Assembly (NCBI GenBank): GCA_913055645.1
Contig: CAJXLC010000006.1
Location: 1-64,000, forward strand
Source: an uncultured Pseudomonadota bacterium
GTDB taxonomy: Bacteria; Pseudomonadota; Zetaproteobacteria; Mariprofundales; Mariprofundaceae
Reading direction: 5' to 3'
DNA: 64,000 nt
In this document: piece after piece, positions 25,570-35,144 of the stretch
How the letters are laid out: each line of letters opens with the position of its first letter
How positions within the stretch are numbered: the stretch's first letter is position 1
Program-made: the position numbers and the translations under genes
Notes under the pieces: generated by a model
Told to the model about the DNA's origin: nothing
Seen by the model: only the letters and a program-made list of their open reading frames with translations
Database searches by the model: none

Positions 25570-27834
25570 TTATTTTGTTAATGCCATAAATATTTTTGGC
25601 AATTGCTCAGGCAATTTATCCACATGATCAATCACTGTATACTGCTTACCAAAAATGTCCGCCACATACTCATCAGCTTTCTGGTCAAGGTTGATACAAT
25701 AGCTGTAAATACCCTTTTGTTGCAGCTCTTTCACCGCTTGATGAGTGTCTTGAATCAACAGCTGATCATCATCGACATCAATATCCGCAGGCTCACCATC
25801 TGTAAGCACAAGCATCAATTTCTTATCTGCTTTTTGCGCTTCAAGATAATGTGCTGCATGGCGCATCGCAGCACCCATACGGGTTGAATATTGGGCTTGC
25901 ATGCCTGCTAAACGTCCTTTCACTTGCTCATCAAACTTTTCACTAAAACCTTTAATATGGCTATAGCGAACATCATGACGTGTATCTGAATTAAACCCAG
26001 CAATCGCAAATTTATCGCCCAGCTTATCAATCGTCCACGCGAGTAAAGTCACTGCTTCTTGCGATAATTCAAGTATCGTTTGAGAGCTTCCAGCGGCTTT
26101 TTCATTCAGTGATTGCGACAAGTCAACCACCAGCATCACAGCAATATCACGCCCATCATTTTTATGACTCATATTGATGCGCATATCAGGCTGTGATCCG
26201 CTCTTCAAATCAATCAGCGAACGAATAGCCACATCCAAATCAAGCTCTGAGCCTTCTTCTTGATAACGTATGCGCACTTTCTCTTGTGGCTTAAGTGCAT
26301 CAAGGATGGCCTTTAATCGCTTGGCAAGGGCTGCATGTTTTTCCAAAATACCATCAACAATACGCACATTGCCAGCTGCTTGCACAGCCTCATACACACT
26401 CACCCAATCAGGGCGATAGATTTGCGAGCTATAATCCCATTCATGATAATGACGCGGCGGTAATGTATCCACATCATCACGTTGCTGATCTTCCAAATGC
26501 TCAAAGGTGTCTTCTTCTTCATCACCTTGCTCAATATAAATCCATAAATGACGGTTATCATCACGGTAATCCACTTCTGTGTTATCAAAATAAATATTGG
26601 GTGACAAATCAGTTTGACGACGAGTTTTTGCAATAAAAGACAAGGCAATATCCGCCATCTCAGGGCTTGATGATTCACCTTTACCCATGGTTGCAAAAAA
26701 TCTATCCACAAATGTTTTTAAGGCATCGTTTTTAAGCTTAAATTCAGGGTCAAGAATAGCCCGTGATACCAATGCCAAACGCAGGCGAATCAAAGACATG
26801 TCTGTTTTGCTTAAATCATCTTCATCTGGCACAGGGTGCAAGGCTAAAAATAACTTTCTCAAGCCTGGAAACTGTTGCATCGCCAAATATTCAACACGAC
26901 TATCCTCAAACATTTCCACGGCAATACGTTGGAAGGGACTCCAATTGTCCACCACCATTTTACTGCTCCACTTACGATGTGCTGCGATATGAGCCAGTAC
27001 AGCGCGATAGCGGTTAATGCCTGACACGCCATTGTAATCATCGTAAACATCAGGCAAACGAATACCATAATCATCAAAATACGGCATCGGTTTGCGCAAC
27101 TCATCAAATATAAGCGAATATGGCACCAAATAATCACCATCTTGCCACAAACCACGTAAGTACAAATCAAGTTGCCGTTCGTGATCGACCATCAAAGTTC
27201 CATGACGCTCACGTTGCATCACTGCCACTGCATCAGGTGCTTGTAAACTAAAATAGTCTTTTTGACGTTCTGGATGGGTATGATAATAACGCACACCATA
27301 ATCCATCCAATTGCTCAACCCTTGCAAACTTAATTGCGACAATAAGCGCGGAGCTTGCTCCAATAGAAAGGGTAATCCCGGACTAGGAAACGTGGTATGA
27401 TGACCATGTACCGAACCTGATGTATCAGCAATCATCTTTTTCAATAATTCAAAATACTGTTGCAACTGCTCATAACTATGCAAACGACGGGTCACAGCAG
27501 CTAACGACTGCAAGAATGGTACGATTGCCTTAAAATTGGTGTTGGTCGATAAAAAGTAAGCAAAATCTTTGATATCAGGCAAGACTTTTTCACCAACAAG
27601 CGTTGCAACCGTGGGGGCTTCTTCCAAATAAACGAGCAACGGCTCTACGCCCCGCCCCATTTTACCAAGGAAACGGGCGTTATCGATATAAGACGACACA
27701 CCTTCTTCTGATAATTCGGACTTGGCTTCGACAATACAGGCATCAAATATTTTATTTGCCGCAGGAAAACGGCAGTTTAATTGTTGCCAATAAGCTTCTG
27801 ACTTTGCAGAGCGTACAATGGTTTCTTCACTCAT
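25570..27834 (-). CDS. cbbO: CbbO, VWA adaptor of RuBisCO activase
   Basis: A 754-residue protein of the CbbO/NorD family. The C-terminal von Willebrand A domain has a MIDAS site (VVDLSQSLNE, then TDGE near the C-terminus). The long N-terminal part is the CbbO helical region. Together with the hexameric AAA+ protein CbbQ it removes inhibitory sugar phosphates from RuBisCO, the VWA domain contacting the RuBisCO surface. The gene follows cbbQ by 11 bp. Form II RuBisCO (cbbM) is nearby but separated by purC and a divergent gene, so this is probably the CbbQ2O2-type pair. Confidence 0.9.
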   Translation of the reverse strand: MSEETIVRSAKSEAYWQQLNCRFPAANKIFDACIVEAKSELSEEGVSSYIDNARFLGKMGRGVEPLLVYLEEAPTVATLVGEKVLPDIKDFAYFLSTNTNFKAIVPFLQSLAAVTRRLHSYEQLQQYFELLKKMIADTSGSVHGHHTTFPSPGLPFLLEQAPRLLSQLSLQGLSNWMDYGVRYYHTHPERQKDYFSLQAPDAVAVMQRERHGTLMVDHERQLDLYLRGLWQDGDYLVPYSLIFDELRKPMPYFDDYGIRLPDVYDDYNGVSGINRYRAVLAHIAAHRKWSSKMVVDNWSPFQRIAVEMFEDSRVEYLAMQQFPGLRKLFLALHPVPDEDDLSKTDMSLIRLRLALVSRAILDPEFKLKNDALKTFVDRFFATMGKGESSSPEMADIALSFIAKTRRQTDLSPNIYFDNTEVDYRDDNRHLWIYIEQGDEEEDTFEHLEDQQRDDVDTLPPRHYHEWDYSSQIYRPDWVSVYEAVQAAGNVRIVDGILEKHAALAKRLKAILDALKPQEKVRIRYQEEGSELDLDVAIRSLIDLKSGSQPDMRINMSHKNDGRDIAVMLVVDLSQSLNEKAAGSSQTILELSQEAVTLLAWTIDKLGDKFAIAGFNSDTRHDVRYSHIKGFSEKFDEQVKGRLAGMQAQYSTRMGAAMRHAAHYLEAQKADKKLMLVLTDGEPADIDVDDDQLLIQDTHQAVKELQQKGIYSYCINLDQKADEYVADIFGKQYTVIDHVDKLPEQLPKIFMALTK

Positions 27835-27845
27835 AACGATAACCG

Positions 27846-28649
27846 TTACGCAAAGATGGTTTCAATAGCGTGATCCAACGTAACACGAATGTCCGCATCA
27901 TCAGTAATGGGGCGAACCAAAGCCATACGACACGCAGCTTTGGGCTCAATACCACCTTTAATCAGTGTTGCCGCATAGGTAAGCAAACGTGTTGAAATGC
28001 CTTCATCCAAACCATGCCCTTTCAAGTTACGCGCTGTTGCGCCAATTTTTACTAGTTTTGTTGCCAATTCAGCATCAACACCTGTTTCTTTAGCAACAAT
28101 GGTTGTTTCCGTTGCTTCAGATGGATAATCAAATTCAAAACCTGTAAAACGTTGCTTGGTCGATTGTTTCAAATCTTTCATCAAGGATTGATAGCCAGGA
28201 TTATAAGAAATAACCAACTGAAAATCTGCATGTGCTTCGATAAGTTCACCCTTCTTATCCAAAGGCAGTGTACGGCGATGATCGGTCAACGGATGAATCA
28301 CAACTGTGGTATCTTGACGCGCTTCAACAACTTCATCTAAATAACAAATGGCTCCAATACGTGCAGCTGTGGTCAAAGGACCATCCAACCAGCGTGTACC
28401 ATTGGCATCAAGTAAATAACGCCCCACCAAATCTGATGCCGTCATATCTTCATTACACGCTACAGTAATCAATGGTTTACCAAGCTTCCAAGCCATGTAT
28501 TCAATAAAACGTGACTTACCACAGCCTGTTGGACCCTTCACCATGACGGGTAAACGTGCCGCATAAGCTGCTTCATAAAGCTCAACCTCATCGGACTGCG
28601 CCTGATAAAATGGTTCTTCGTTAATATTGTACTGTGCGTGATCGTTCAT
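27846..28649 (-). CDS. cbbQ: CbbQ, AAA+ RuBisCO activase
   Basis: A 267-residue MoxR/CbbQ-type AAA+ ATPase. Walker A is [15 protein letters not shown], Walker B is [12 protein letters not shown], and the sensor segment is [13 protein letters not shown] chose the ATG at 28649, giving the typical [20 protein letters not shown] is 7 nt upstream. The longer frame from 28757 runs into the hairpin element upstream. It remodels inhibited RuBisCO with CbbO. Confidence 0.93.
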   Translation of the reverse strand: MNDHAQYNINEEPFYQAQSDEVELYEAAYAARLPVMVKGPTGCGKSRFIEYMAWKLGKPLITVACNEDMTASDLVGRYLLDANGTRWLDGPLTTAARIGAICYLDEVVEARQDTTVVIHPLTDHRRTLPLDKKGELIEAHADFQLVISYNPGYQSLMKDLKQSTKQRFTGFEFDYPSEATETTIVAKETGVDAELATKLVKIGATARNLKGHGLDEGISTRLLTYAATLIKGGIEPKAACRMALVRPITDDADIRVTLDHAIETIFA

Positions 28650-28740
28650 GAAAGTCCCCTTGAAAATTATCTGACGAATTGTAAACGATAAATAAAAAAT
28701 AACATGCTTATAATTTTTATGATAATGATAAGATTTACTT

Positions 28741-28910
28741 ATACCTAGCTCCTGCAAGTGATCGTGTGCGTAGAGTGTAAGGGCTTGGTTTCTATAGCGT
28801 ATTGAAAAAACATGCTGTCACCTTGTTGGTGATAAGTGTTTTTTCGATATACTAGAGGAATCAAGACGTTGCGCGATGTGGGTGCGAGCACTTGCAGGAT
28901 CTAGGTTATA
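28741..28910 (+). ncRNA. candidate 170-nt structured RNA (6S-RNA-like shape)
   Basis: The whole stretch folds as one long imperfect hairpin. The ends pair (28739-28760 with 28889-28910), the centre pairs GAAAAAACA with TGTTTTTTC, and the tip is CACC-UUGU-GGUG. Comparing the two arms, about ten differences are T opposite G or G opposite T when read on the plus strand; almost none are of the kind that would pair only in the minus-strand transcript. That bias favours a plus-strand RNA under selection over a DNA palindrome. Size and one-rod shape with an interrupted middle resemble 6S RNA (ssrS), but I cannot match conserved 6S sequence with certainty. A weak TAAGAT -10 sits at 28729-28734. Confidence 0.5.
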
Positions 28911-28949
28911 TTACTATACCCAATCATAATAACAGTTACTCTTGCCGAT

Positions 28950-29318
28950 ATGGCAACCTTACTTTTTAAATTACGCGGTGTTCCCGACGATGAAATTGAG
29001 GAAATTCGCGCATTACTCACAGATAATCATATCAATTATTATGAAACCACAGCAGGAAACTGGGGTATATCTATGCCCGCTATATGGCTACACAACAATG
29101 AGCAACTTGAACAAAGTAAAGCTTTGCTTGCAGACTATCAAAAAGAGCGCGCCAAACATGCGCAACAAATCTACGCAGAGCAATGCCATGAAGGCACACA
29201 ACGTACCATATTCAGCATCATTCAAGAAGCACCCTTAAAGTTCGTCCTGTATCTCCTTGCTATTCTATTTGTGCTTTATTTAGCCACCGTGCCTGTCAGT
29301 TTTTTATTCGCATCTTAA
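28950..29318 (+). CDS. DUF6164 family membrane protein
   Basis: A 122-residue protein with an N-terminal soluble domain starting MATLLFKLRGVPDDE, a middle NWGISMPAIWLHNNEQL segment and one C-terminal membrane helix (about 97-118). This is the layout of the DUF6164 family as I remember it. The ferredoxin-like N-terminal fold is an inference. Its stop region overlaps the end of the convergent purC gene. Confidence 0.72.
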   Translation: MATLLFKLRGVPDDEIEEIRALLTDNHINYYETTAGNWGISMPAIWLHNNEQLEQSKALLADYQKERAKHAQQIYAEQCHEGTQRTIFSIIQEAPLKFVLYLLAILFVLYLATVPVSFLFAS

Positions 29319-30196
29319 GAAGTCAAACGACGCAGTGCTTCTTGATATTTTTCTGAAGTCTTGTTTTTGATTGCATCGGGTAATTCAGGGCCAGGTGCTT
29401 GCTTGTTCCAATCCAAGGTCTCAAGCCAATCACGCACAATTTGTTTGTCAAAACTAGGTGGACTCATACCTTTTTGATACTCGCTCACTGGCCAAAAACG
29501 TGATGAATCAGGCGTTAGCACTTCATCAATAAGACAAAGTGTACCATCATCATCCAAACCAAACTCAAACTTCGTATCAGCAATAATAATGCCTTTCTCA
29601 AGCGCAAAGGCTGCGGCTTCTTTATACAATGTTAGGCTCACATCGCGCACTTGTTTTGCTAAATCATGACCAATGATGTCGCACATGCTTTCAAAATTGA
29701 TATTTTCATCATGCAGACCCACATCAGCCTTGGTCGATGGCGTAAAAATTGGCTTTGGTAATTGCTCTGCTAATTCCAGCCCTGTCGGTAAATCAATACC
29801 GCATACAGAGCCTTGTTTTTGATACTCTTTCCAGCCTGAACCAATCAAATAACCACGTACAATGGCTTCAATAGGTAGTGGTTTGAGACGTTTTACTACA
29901 ATCGCATGTGATGCAACACGTTCACGTTCTTCAGCATCAGGCAATGCTTCTGCAAGCGACATATCCGATACATGACTAGCAACAATATGCGAGAGTTTAT
30001 CGAACCAAAAGTCCGATACAGCATTAAGCACACTCCCTTTCTCTGGAATCGGTGTTGGCAATACCACATCAAAAGCAGACAAACGATCCGTTGTTACAAT
30101 CAAGATATGATCATCATCAACCTCATACATATCTCGGACTTTGCCGCTATGCAGTAATTTCAAACTTTTTACATTCGCATTCAACATGGCTTTCAT
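29315..30196 (-). CDS. purC: SAICAR synthase
   Basis: Phosphoribosylaminoimidazole-succinocarboxamide synthase (293 aa), the seventh or eighth step of de novo purine synthesis. It joins aspartate to CAIR with ATP. Motifs are SGKVRDMYEVDDDHILIV, TDRLSAFDVVLP, KRLKPLPIEAIVRGYLIGSGW and DEVLTPDSSRFW. The length is that of the longer purC form. GAGGGA precedes the ATG. A 20-bp-arm palindrome containing TATAAT lies directly upstream. Its place between cbbM and cbbQ breaks the carbon-fixation block. Confidence 0.96.
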   Translation of the reverse strand: MKAMLNANVKSLKLLHSGKVRDMYEVDDDHILIVTTDRLSAFDVVLPTPIPEKGSVLNAVSDFWFDKLSHIVASHVSDMSLAEALPDAEERERVASHAIVVKRLKPLPIEAIVRGYLIGSGWKEYQKQGSVCGIDLPTGLELAEQLPKPIFTPSTKADVGLHDENINFESMCDIIGHDLAKQVRDVSLTLYKEAAAFALEKGIIIADTKFEFGLDDDGTLCLIDEVLTPDSSRFWPVSEYQKGMSPPSFDKQIVRDWLETLDWNKQAPGPELPDAIKNKTSEKYQEALRRLTS

Positions 30197-30209
30197 GACA
30201 CTTCCCTCT

Positions 30210-30260
30210 AACGATTGAATAACAAAATGCGCAAATTATACATTTTGTTATTCAATCGTT
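30210..30260. promoter_or_regulatory. 20-bp inverted repeat around purC -10
   Basis: Perfect 20-bp arms (30210-30229 and 30241-30260, AACGATTGAATAACAAAATG) flank an 11-bp centre. On the minus strand that centre reads TATAATTTGCG, so a consensus -10 sits between the arms. The dyad ends 13 bp before the purC ATG. It looks like an operator or a 5' hairpin for purC. Confidence 0.7.
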
Positions 30261-30316
30261 GGATCATTACAACACGACTTACATCGCTATTCATTTTTTC
30301 ATCGTTCACAACGATG

Positions 30317-30352
30317 AAAAAAGGTCTCCAACTCTCGTTGAAGACCTTTTTA
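30317..30352 (-). terminator. terminator downstream of cbbM
   Basis: AAAGGTC-TCCAAC and GTTGAA-GACCTTT pair around a 4-nt loop, and both sides carry A or T runs (AAAAAA before, TTTTT after). It should terminate cbbM on the minus strand and could also work in the other direction. Confidence 0.85.
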
Positions 30353-30380
30353 ACAGCTTTATTGTTAAAAGTAACTGCTT

Positions 30381-31799
30381 TTATTTGTGAGCAGAAATCT
30401 TTTCACGCCAGTCAGCGCCATAAATCTTATCAGCATCGCCTGGGAATGATTCAAATGCGCGTGCAAACTCGCCATGAGTTTTCGCGTATTCGATTGGATC
30501 TTCACCAGCTTTCCAGCAATCATAGGCTTGACCCAATGATCTACCACCAGCTGCTGGGCTATCGATATGACCGAATGCACCACCACCACAAGTGTTAATC
30601 ACATTGCCATGACCCAAGTTTTCGAAGAAACCAGGTAAACGCAATGCGTTCATGCCACCAGAAATAATTGGCGTCGTTGCTTTCATGCCATACCATTTTT
30701 GGTTGAAGTAATGACCCATGCATTCGTCACGTTCAAGCATATATGCAAGAACAGTTTCGGCACCATGACCTTCCATCTTACCATAACCCATGGTACCAGT
30801 ATGCATGCCTGAAGCACCCATCAAACGAACAAGCTTCATGTAGCACAATGGATCCATACCCATTGGAGATTTATATGAAGTCAACGCACCGTGACCAGCA
30901 CGATGGAAGTGCAAGAACGTATCAGGGAATGCACGACGTGCAGTGGTAACACCTGAAGGACCAGACACAAAACCATCAATCAAGAACGCCACATGGTCTG
31001 CACTGTCATACTTGGCAAAGCATTCAAGAATAAAATCACCACGCGCAATACATTCTGCATGATGGTCAGCAGTAGCATTGGCAGAGAATAATTTTGCTTC
31101 GCCTGTTTCTTGCTGTGCCCTATCCATTGCTTCTGCGACTTTCGGCATCACTGTTTTCATTGGGCAGAAAGGTTGGTTCGCTTGAGGCTCATCATTCTTA
31201 ATAAAATCGCCACCCAACCAAAAATCGTAACATGCTTTAGCAAATGGTTCAGGACGCAAGCCTAACTTCGGCTTAATAATCGTACCCGCAATATAACCAC
31301 CATCTTTTTCAGGACGACCCAAAACTTTCCACATATTTTCAATGTTTGCAGAAGGACCATCAAAATGTTTCATCATGCATTCAGGCACCATAAAATCGAG
31401 CATGCGCAAACCTACATGATCACCCATGCCTTGGTTATTACCCAAGATTAATGACCATAAATGTGAAATATTAATAACACCATCATTGATGCTTGGATCA
31501 AACAACTCAACTGGGTAAGCAACTTTCATCAAACCGCCACCCGTAACATTGTCACCATCAGCAAATGCTGTTTCATCAATATCATATACCAATGCATCCA
31601 CACCACGTGTGAAATCATCAGTTGTAGATACTTCAACGTTGGTACCAGTTGAAGATTCAGCTGCAATATGCGCAGCTACTTCTAAAAAGCCAAAACCTTC
31701 GGCTGGAATTAATTTATAAGCCACAAGAAAATGCTTGCCACCTGCGATTAGGTCTGCTTCATTAAGACTTAAATCAGCGTAACGATTCGATTGATCCAT
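30381..31799 (-). CDS. cbbM: form II RuBisCO large subunit
   Basis: Form II ribulose bisphosphate carboxylase (472 aa), the CO2-fixing step of the Calvin cycle in a homomeric enzyme. Catalytic Lys is in [15 protein letters not shown] and the carbamylated Lys in [11 protein letters not shown]. The loop-6 region and [10 protein letters not shown] are present. I chose the ATG at 31799, with GGAGG upstream, which gives the typical [12 protein letters not shown] start. Form II is suited to high CO2 and low O2. It is divergent from cbbR and ends at a strong terminator. Confidence 0.98.
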   Translation of the reverse strand: MDQSNRYADLSLNEADLIAGGKHFLVAYKLIPAEGFGFLEVAAHIAAESSTGTNVEVSTTDDFTRGVDALVYDIDETAFADGDNVTGGGLMKVAYPVELFDPSINDGVINISHLWSLILGNNQGMGDHVGLRMLDFMVPECMMKHFDGPSANIENMWKVLGRPEKDGGYIAGTIIKPKLGLRPEPFAKACYDFWLGGDFIKNDEPQANQPFCPMKTVMPKVAEAMDRAQQETGEAKLFSANATADHHAECIARGDFILECFAKYDSADHVAFLIDGFVSGPSGVTTARRAFPDTFLHFHRAGHGALTSYKSPMGMDPLCYMKLVRLMGASGMHTGTMGYGKMEGHGAETVLAYMLERDECMGHYFNQKWYGMKATTPIISGGMNALRLPGFFENLGHGNVINTCGGGAFGHIDSPAAGGRSLGQAYDCWKAGEDPIEYAKTHGEFARAFESFPGDADKIYGADWREKISAHK

Positions 31800-31893
31800 T
31801 ATAGATATCCTCCAAAAAATGTTTCGGAGAAAATGACTACTCCCCCCCGACAAGACGAAGTGTACACCCTACCTGCATCATGTCGAATCAAAG

Positions 31894-31913
31894 CTTATGA
31901 TGACACACATAAG
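31894..31913. promoter_or_regulatory. CbbR-type operator between cbbM and cbbR
   Basis: The dyad CTTATG-N8-CATAAG (31894-31913) is followed by two more CTTAT half-sites up to 31937. LysR regulators bind such T-rich/A-rich dyads in divergent promoter regions. The position, about 95 bp upstream of the cbbM ATG, fits an activator site. Confidence 0.65.
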
Positions 31914-31934
31914 TTTTTCTTATACATTGCGCTT

Positions 31935-32849
31935 ATGTCATTCACTTTTAAACAACTTCGTATTTTTAAGTCCGTTGCCAAACATCAAAGTTATACACTT
32001 GCTGCCAAGGCTTTATTTCTGACTCAGCCCGCAGTGTCCATGCAAATCAAACAACTTGAAGAATATGTTGGCATGGATTTATTTGAACGTTTGGGTAAAA
32101 ACATTCAACTCACCCAAGCAGGCAACGAATTGTTGAACTACGCAGAGTCGATTCATCAACAAATGAATGAAGCCCATGATATGTTACAAGAGCTTAAAGG
32201 CTTAAAACGCGGTAAATTACATTTAACCATGGCATCGACTGCCAACTATTTTGCACCACAATTGATTGCCGCTTTTAAACATGAGTACCCTTCTATCGAA
32301 ATTAACCTAGATGTAACCAACCGCTCAGGTTTACTACATGCGGTCGAACACAACCTTACGGATATGGCAATCATGGGCATCCCCCCGCAAGGTCATCACC
32401 TCACAGGTATTCCATTTATGGATAATCCTTTGGTTGTGATTGCTGCGCCAAATCATGCTTTAGCCCATGGGAAACCGATCTCATTATCTGAAGTCGCCGA
32501 TGCGCACTTTATTGTCCGCGAGCCTGATTCAGGGACGCGCATGGCAGCCGAACGTTTTTTTGCCGAACATCAACTAGAGCTTATTCCTGGCATGGAAATG
32601 AATCGTTCCGAAGCCATCAAACAAGCAGTCATGGCAGAGTTAGGGCTTGGTATTGTATCGTTACATACCATTGAAATGGAACTTGCTCTCAAACGTCTCG
32701 TTGTACTCAATGTGGAAGATTTCCCCATCATGCGCCAATGGTTTATTGTACATCGTACGGGCAAACGCTTTGCCGCTATTCCCGAAGCATTCAAAGATTT
32801 TGCTATCAATCACGCTGAATCTTTGCTTTCATTACCCAACTATCATTAA
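31935..32849 (+). CDS. cbbR: LysR-type regulator CbbR
   Basis: A 304-residue LysR activator. The winged helix is in FTFKQLRIFKSVAKHQSYT and LTQPAVSMQIKQLEEYVG; the effector domain follows (ASTANYFAPQLIAAF, REPDSGTRMAAERFF, AELGLGIVSLHTI). The sequence is typical of CbbR, and the divergent cbbM supports the name. I chose the ATG at 31935, where the LysR domain begins; the longer frame runs back into the cbbM promoter region. Confidence 0.93.
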   Translation: MSFTFKQLRIFKSVAKHQSYTLAAKALFLTQPAVSMQIKQLEEYVGMDLFERLGKNIQLTQAGNELLNYAESIHQQMNEAHDMLQELKGLKRGKLHLTMASTANYFAPQLIAAFKHEYPSIEINLDVTNRSGLLHAVEHNLTDMAIMGIPPQGHHLTGIPFMDNPLVVIAAPNHALAHGKPISLSEVADAHFIVREPDSGTRMAAERFFAEHQLELIPGMEMNRSEAIKQAVMAELGLGIVSLHTIEMELALKRLVVLNVEDFPIMRQWFIVHRTGKRFAAIPEAFKDFAINHAESLLSLPNYH

Positions 32850-32867
32850 ATAGTACGGCAACATTGT

Positions 32868-33587
32868 TTATATTTCATGAACCTCAGAAGCTTCACTGCT
32901 TAAAGCCACCACTGCCGCAGGAATGACCAGTAGATTCAGCAGTGGAACTAGCAACATGAACATCGCCAAACCACCAAACCCCAACCAAAAGAAACGACGT
33001 TCATTGATTGCTGCTTTACGTTGTGAAAAATCCATTGCTTTGCGCGATGCTGTTGTATCCATTAACTCAAAACATAAAAAACGTACGCCGGCATAGGTCC
33101 AAATAAGCGTGCCCAATAGTTGCCCTACCACAGGAATCCAAAATACCAACAGTGCCGCACAGCCCCATGCCAGCAATGCCAATAAAGGGCGCAATGAATT
33201 CGTTAAACTCACCAAACATTGTTTCCACCATGCCGATGCACTCTCTTCGCTAACATGTCCTCGCAAAGCTTCAACTCGCACTGCCAACACATCCAACCAA
33301 GGTGCAATCGCCGCAGAACCAAGCATCGTGAAACTCAATATACCACTTAATGCTGCCAGCAATATCGCCAACACCCAAACCAACCAAGATAATAATACCC
33401 AATACCAAGCATCACCATCAGGCAACCATAAATGTGCGACATAATCTGCCAATGAAAATACCGCCACCATCAATACAATCATCAATATCGCGAGCAATCC
33501 AAGCATCCGCCATAACACAGCCCGCAATGACGCTTCTGCCAACATCAAACGCAAACCCGTCAATAATTTCAAAGCACCTTGCAGCAT
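32868..33587 (-). CDS. EI24/CysZ-like membrane protein
   Basis: A 239-residue inner-membrane protein of the EI24 domain family (CysZ-like), with about four to five helices. Characteristic parts are the N-terminal GALKLLTGLRLM, FTMLGSAAIAPWLDVLAVRVE, and the C-terminal AAINERRFFWLGFGG followed by VPLLNLLVIPAAVVA. CysZ takes up sulfate, but no cysteine biosynthesis gene is near. The start at 33587 has GGGGT upstream; the longer frame begins inside a 22-bp repeat. Confidence 0.8.
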   Translation of the reverse strand: MLQGALKLLTGLRLMLAEASLRAVLWRMLGLLAILMIVLMVAVFSLADYVAHLWLPDGDAWYWVLLSWLVWVLAILLAALSGILSFTMLGSAAIAPWLDVLAVRVEALRGHVSEESASAWWKQCLVSLTNSLRPLLALLAWGCAALLVFWIPVVGQLLGTLIWTYAGVRFLCFELMDTTASRKAMDFSQRKAAINERRFFWLGFGGLAMFMLLVPLLNLLVIPAAVVALSSEASEVHEI

Positions 33588-33603
33588 ACTTACCCCTAAC
33601 GCA

Positions 33604-33625
33604 CCAGTTACCATGCGCGTTGTTT
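33604..33625. repeat. 22-bp repeat, copy 1
   Basis: An exact 22-bp sequence starting CCAGTTACCATGCG, found again in the same orientation at 36569-36590. Both copies flank the tldD-pmbA pair in non-coding DNA. Confidence 0.75.
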
Positions 33626-33728
33626 CATATTCATAACGTTATCTCACCGCAGCGTACGTAAAGAGTTCAAATATGCAAAAATATAAAAGCAAACTTGACG
33701 CTCATCACATCCCTAGCATGATGCGACC

Positions 33729-35144
33729 ATGAATTCATCTATATTGTCCATTGCTCCTGAAACACTCTCCAACATGCTCAATACCATGGTACCGGCTCAT
33801 GCCGATGATGCTGATTTATATCTTCAACATAGTATTTCTGAATCCTTGTCGCTTGAAGAAGGACGCGTCAAACATGTCTCTGCTAGCACAGCGCAAGGCA
33901 TTGGTGCGCGGGTGATTAAAGGCGAGGTATCGGGGCATGCCTATACCGATCGCTTTGAAACTGCCGCATTGATGGATGCCGCCAAAGCAGCCCGTGCAAT
34001 TGCAGAAAGCGGACACACAAAGTCTCCACTGGCAGTACATACCTTAGCCTCACCACATAACCTTTATGTGAGCGAAAACCCTATGCAACGCGTGGATTTG
34101 GCACAGCGTAAAGCATTACTAGAGCATATCGATGCCTTGGCTCGTAGTATTGATCCACGCGTACAACAAGTCTTTGCCAATGTATCTGCATCCTTTTCCC
34201 ACATTCATATTATTCGTATGGACGGCGCACATTTATCCGATGATCGCCCACTTATTCGCCTGAATGTATCGGTGGTCGTGGAAGAAAATGGCAAACGCGA
34301 AACAGGCGGTGCAGGTGGTGGTGGTCGTTTTGATTTAACACGTTTGATTGATACCAACGAAGCCGAACGTTTAACTCGTGAAGCCGTACGTATCGCGATT
34401 TTGAATTTAGATGCCAAAGCTGCGCCTGCTGGAACCATGCCTGTTGTACTTGGCTCTGGCTGGCCAGGTATTTTGTTGCATGAGGCCATTGGTCATGGTT
34501 TGGAAGGCGATTTTAACCGCAAAGGCTCATCGGTATTTTCAGGAAAGCTTGGTCAGCGCGTGGCTGCCAAAGGTGTCACTGTGATTGATGATGGAACCAT
34601 TGCAGATCGTCGCGGCTCATTAAACTTTGATGATGAAGGCACACCCACCCAACGCAATATACTCATCGAAGATGGTATACTTACGGGATATATGCAGGAC
34701 AAACAAAATGCTAGATTGATGGGTGTTGCGCCCACAGGCAATGGTCGCCGTGAATCCTATGCAGACTGTGTGCAACCGCGCATGACCAATACCTTTATGC
34801 TAGCTGGAAAAGACAAACCTGATGATATTCAGGCATCGCTAGATGAAGGTATTTATGCTGTGAATTTTGGTGGTGGTCAGGTTGATATTACCTCTGGAAA
34901 ATTCGTATTCACCACATCCGAAGCCTATTATGTGAAAAATGGTGAGATTCAATACCCTGTCAAAGGTGCAACCTTGACGGGTATGGGGCATGAGGTTTTA
35001 CAAAAAGTTTCTATGATTGGTGATGATTTGGCTCTTGACCCAGGTGTTGGTACCTGTGGCAAAGGCGGGCAATCTGTTCCTGTTGGGGTGGGGCTACCCA
35101 CCATTCGTGTTGATGAGCTAACTGTGGGAGGTACAGAAGCATGA
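33729..35144 (+). CDS. tldD: metalloprotease TldD
   Basis: A 471-residue zinc peptidase subunit. The metal site HEAIGHGLEGD (HExxxH) is complete. Other TldD landmarks are LEEGRVKHVSAS, GSGWPGILLHE and RMTNTFMLAGKD. TldD works with PmbA (TldE) to cut unfolded or modified peptides, for example maturing microcin-type precursors or degrading CcdA. It overlaps pmbA by ATGA. No RiPP precursor is visible nearby. Confidence 0.95.
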   Translation: MNSSILSIAPETLSNMLNTMVPAHADDADLYLQHSISESLSLEEGRVKHVSASTAQGIGARVIKGEVSGHAYTDRFETAALMDAAKAARAIAESGHTKSPLAVHTLASPHNLYVSENPMQRVDLAQRKALLEHIDALARSIDPRVQQVFANVSASFSHIHIIRMDGAHLSDDRPLIRLNVSVVVEENGKRETGGAGGGGRFDLTRLIDTNEAERLTREAVRIAILNLDAKAAPAGTMPVVLGSGWPGILLHEAIGHGLEGDFNRKGSSVFSGKLGQRVAAKGVTVIDDGTIADRRGSLNFDDEGTPTQRNILIEDGILTGYMQDKQNARLMGVAPTGNGRRESYADCVQPRMTNTFMLAGKDKPDDIQASLDEGIYAVNFGGGQVDITSGKFVFTTSEAYYVKNGEIQYPVKGATLTGMGHEVLQKVSMIGDDLALDPGVGTCGKGGQSVPVGVGLPTIRVDELTVGGTEA

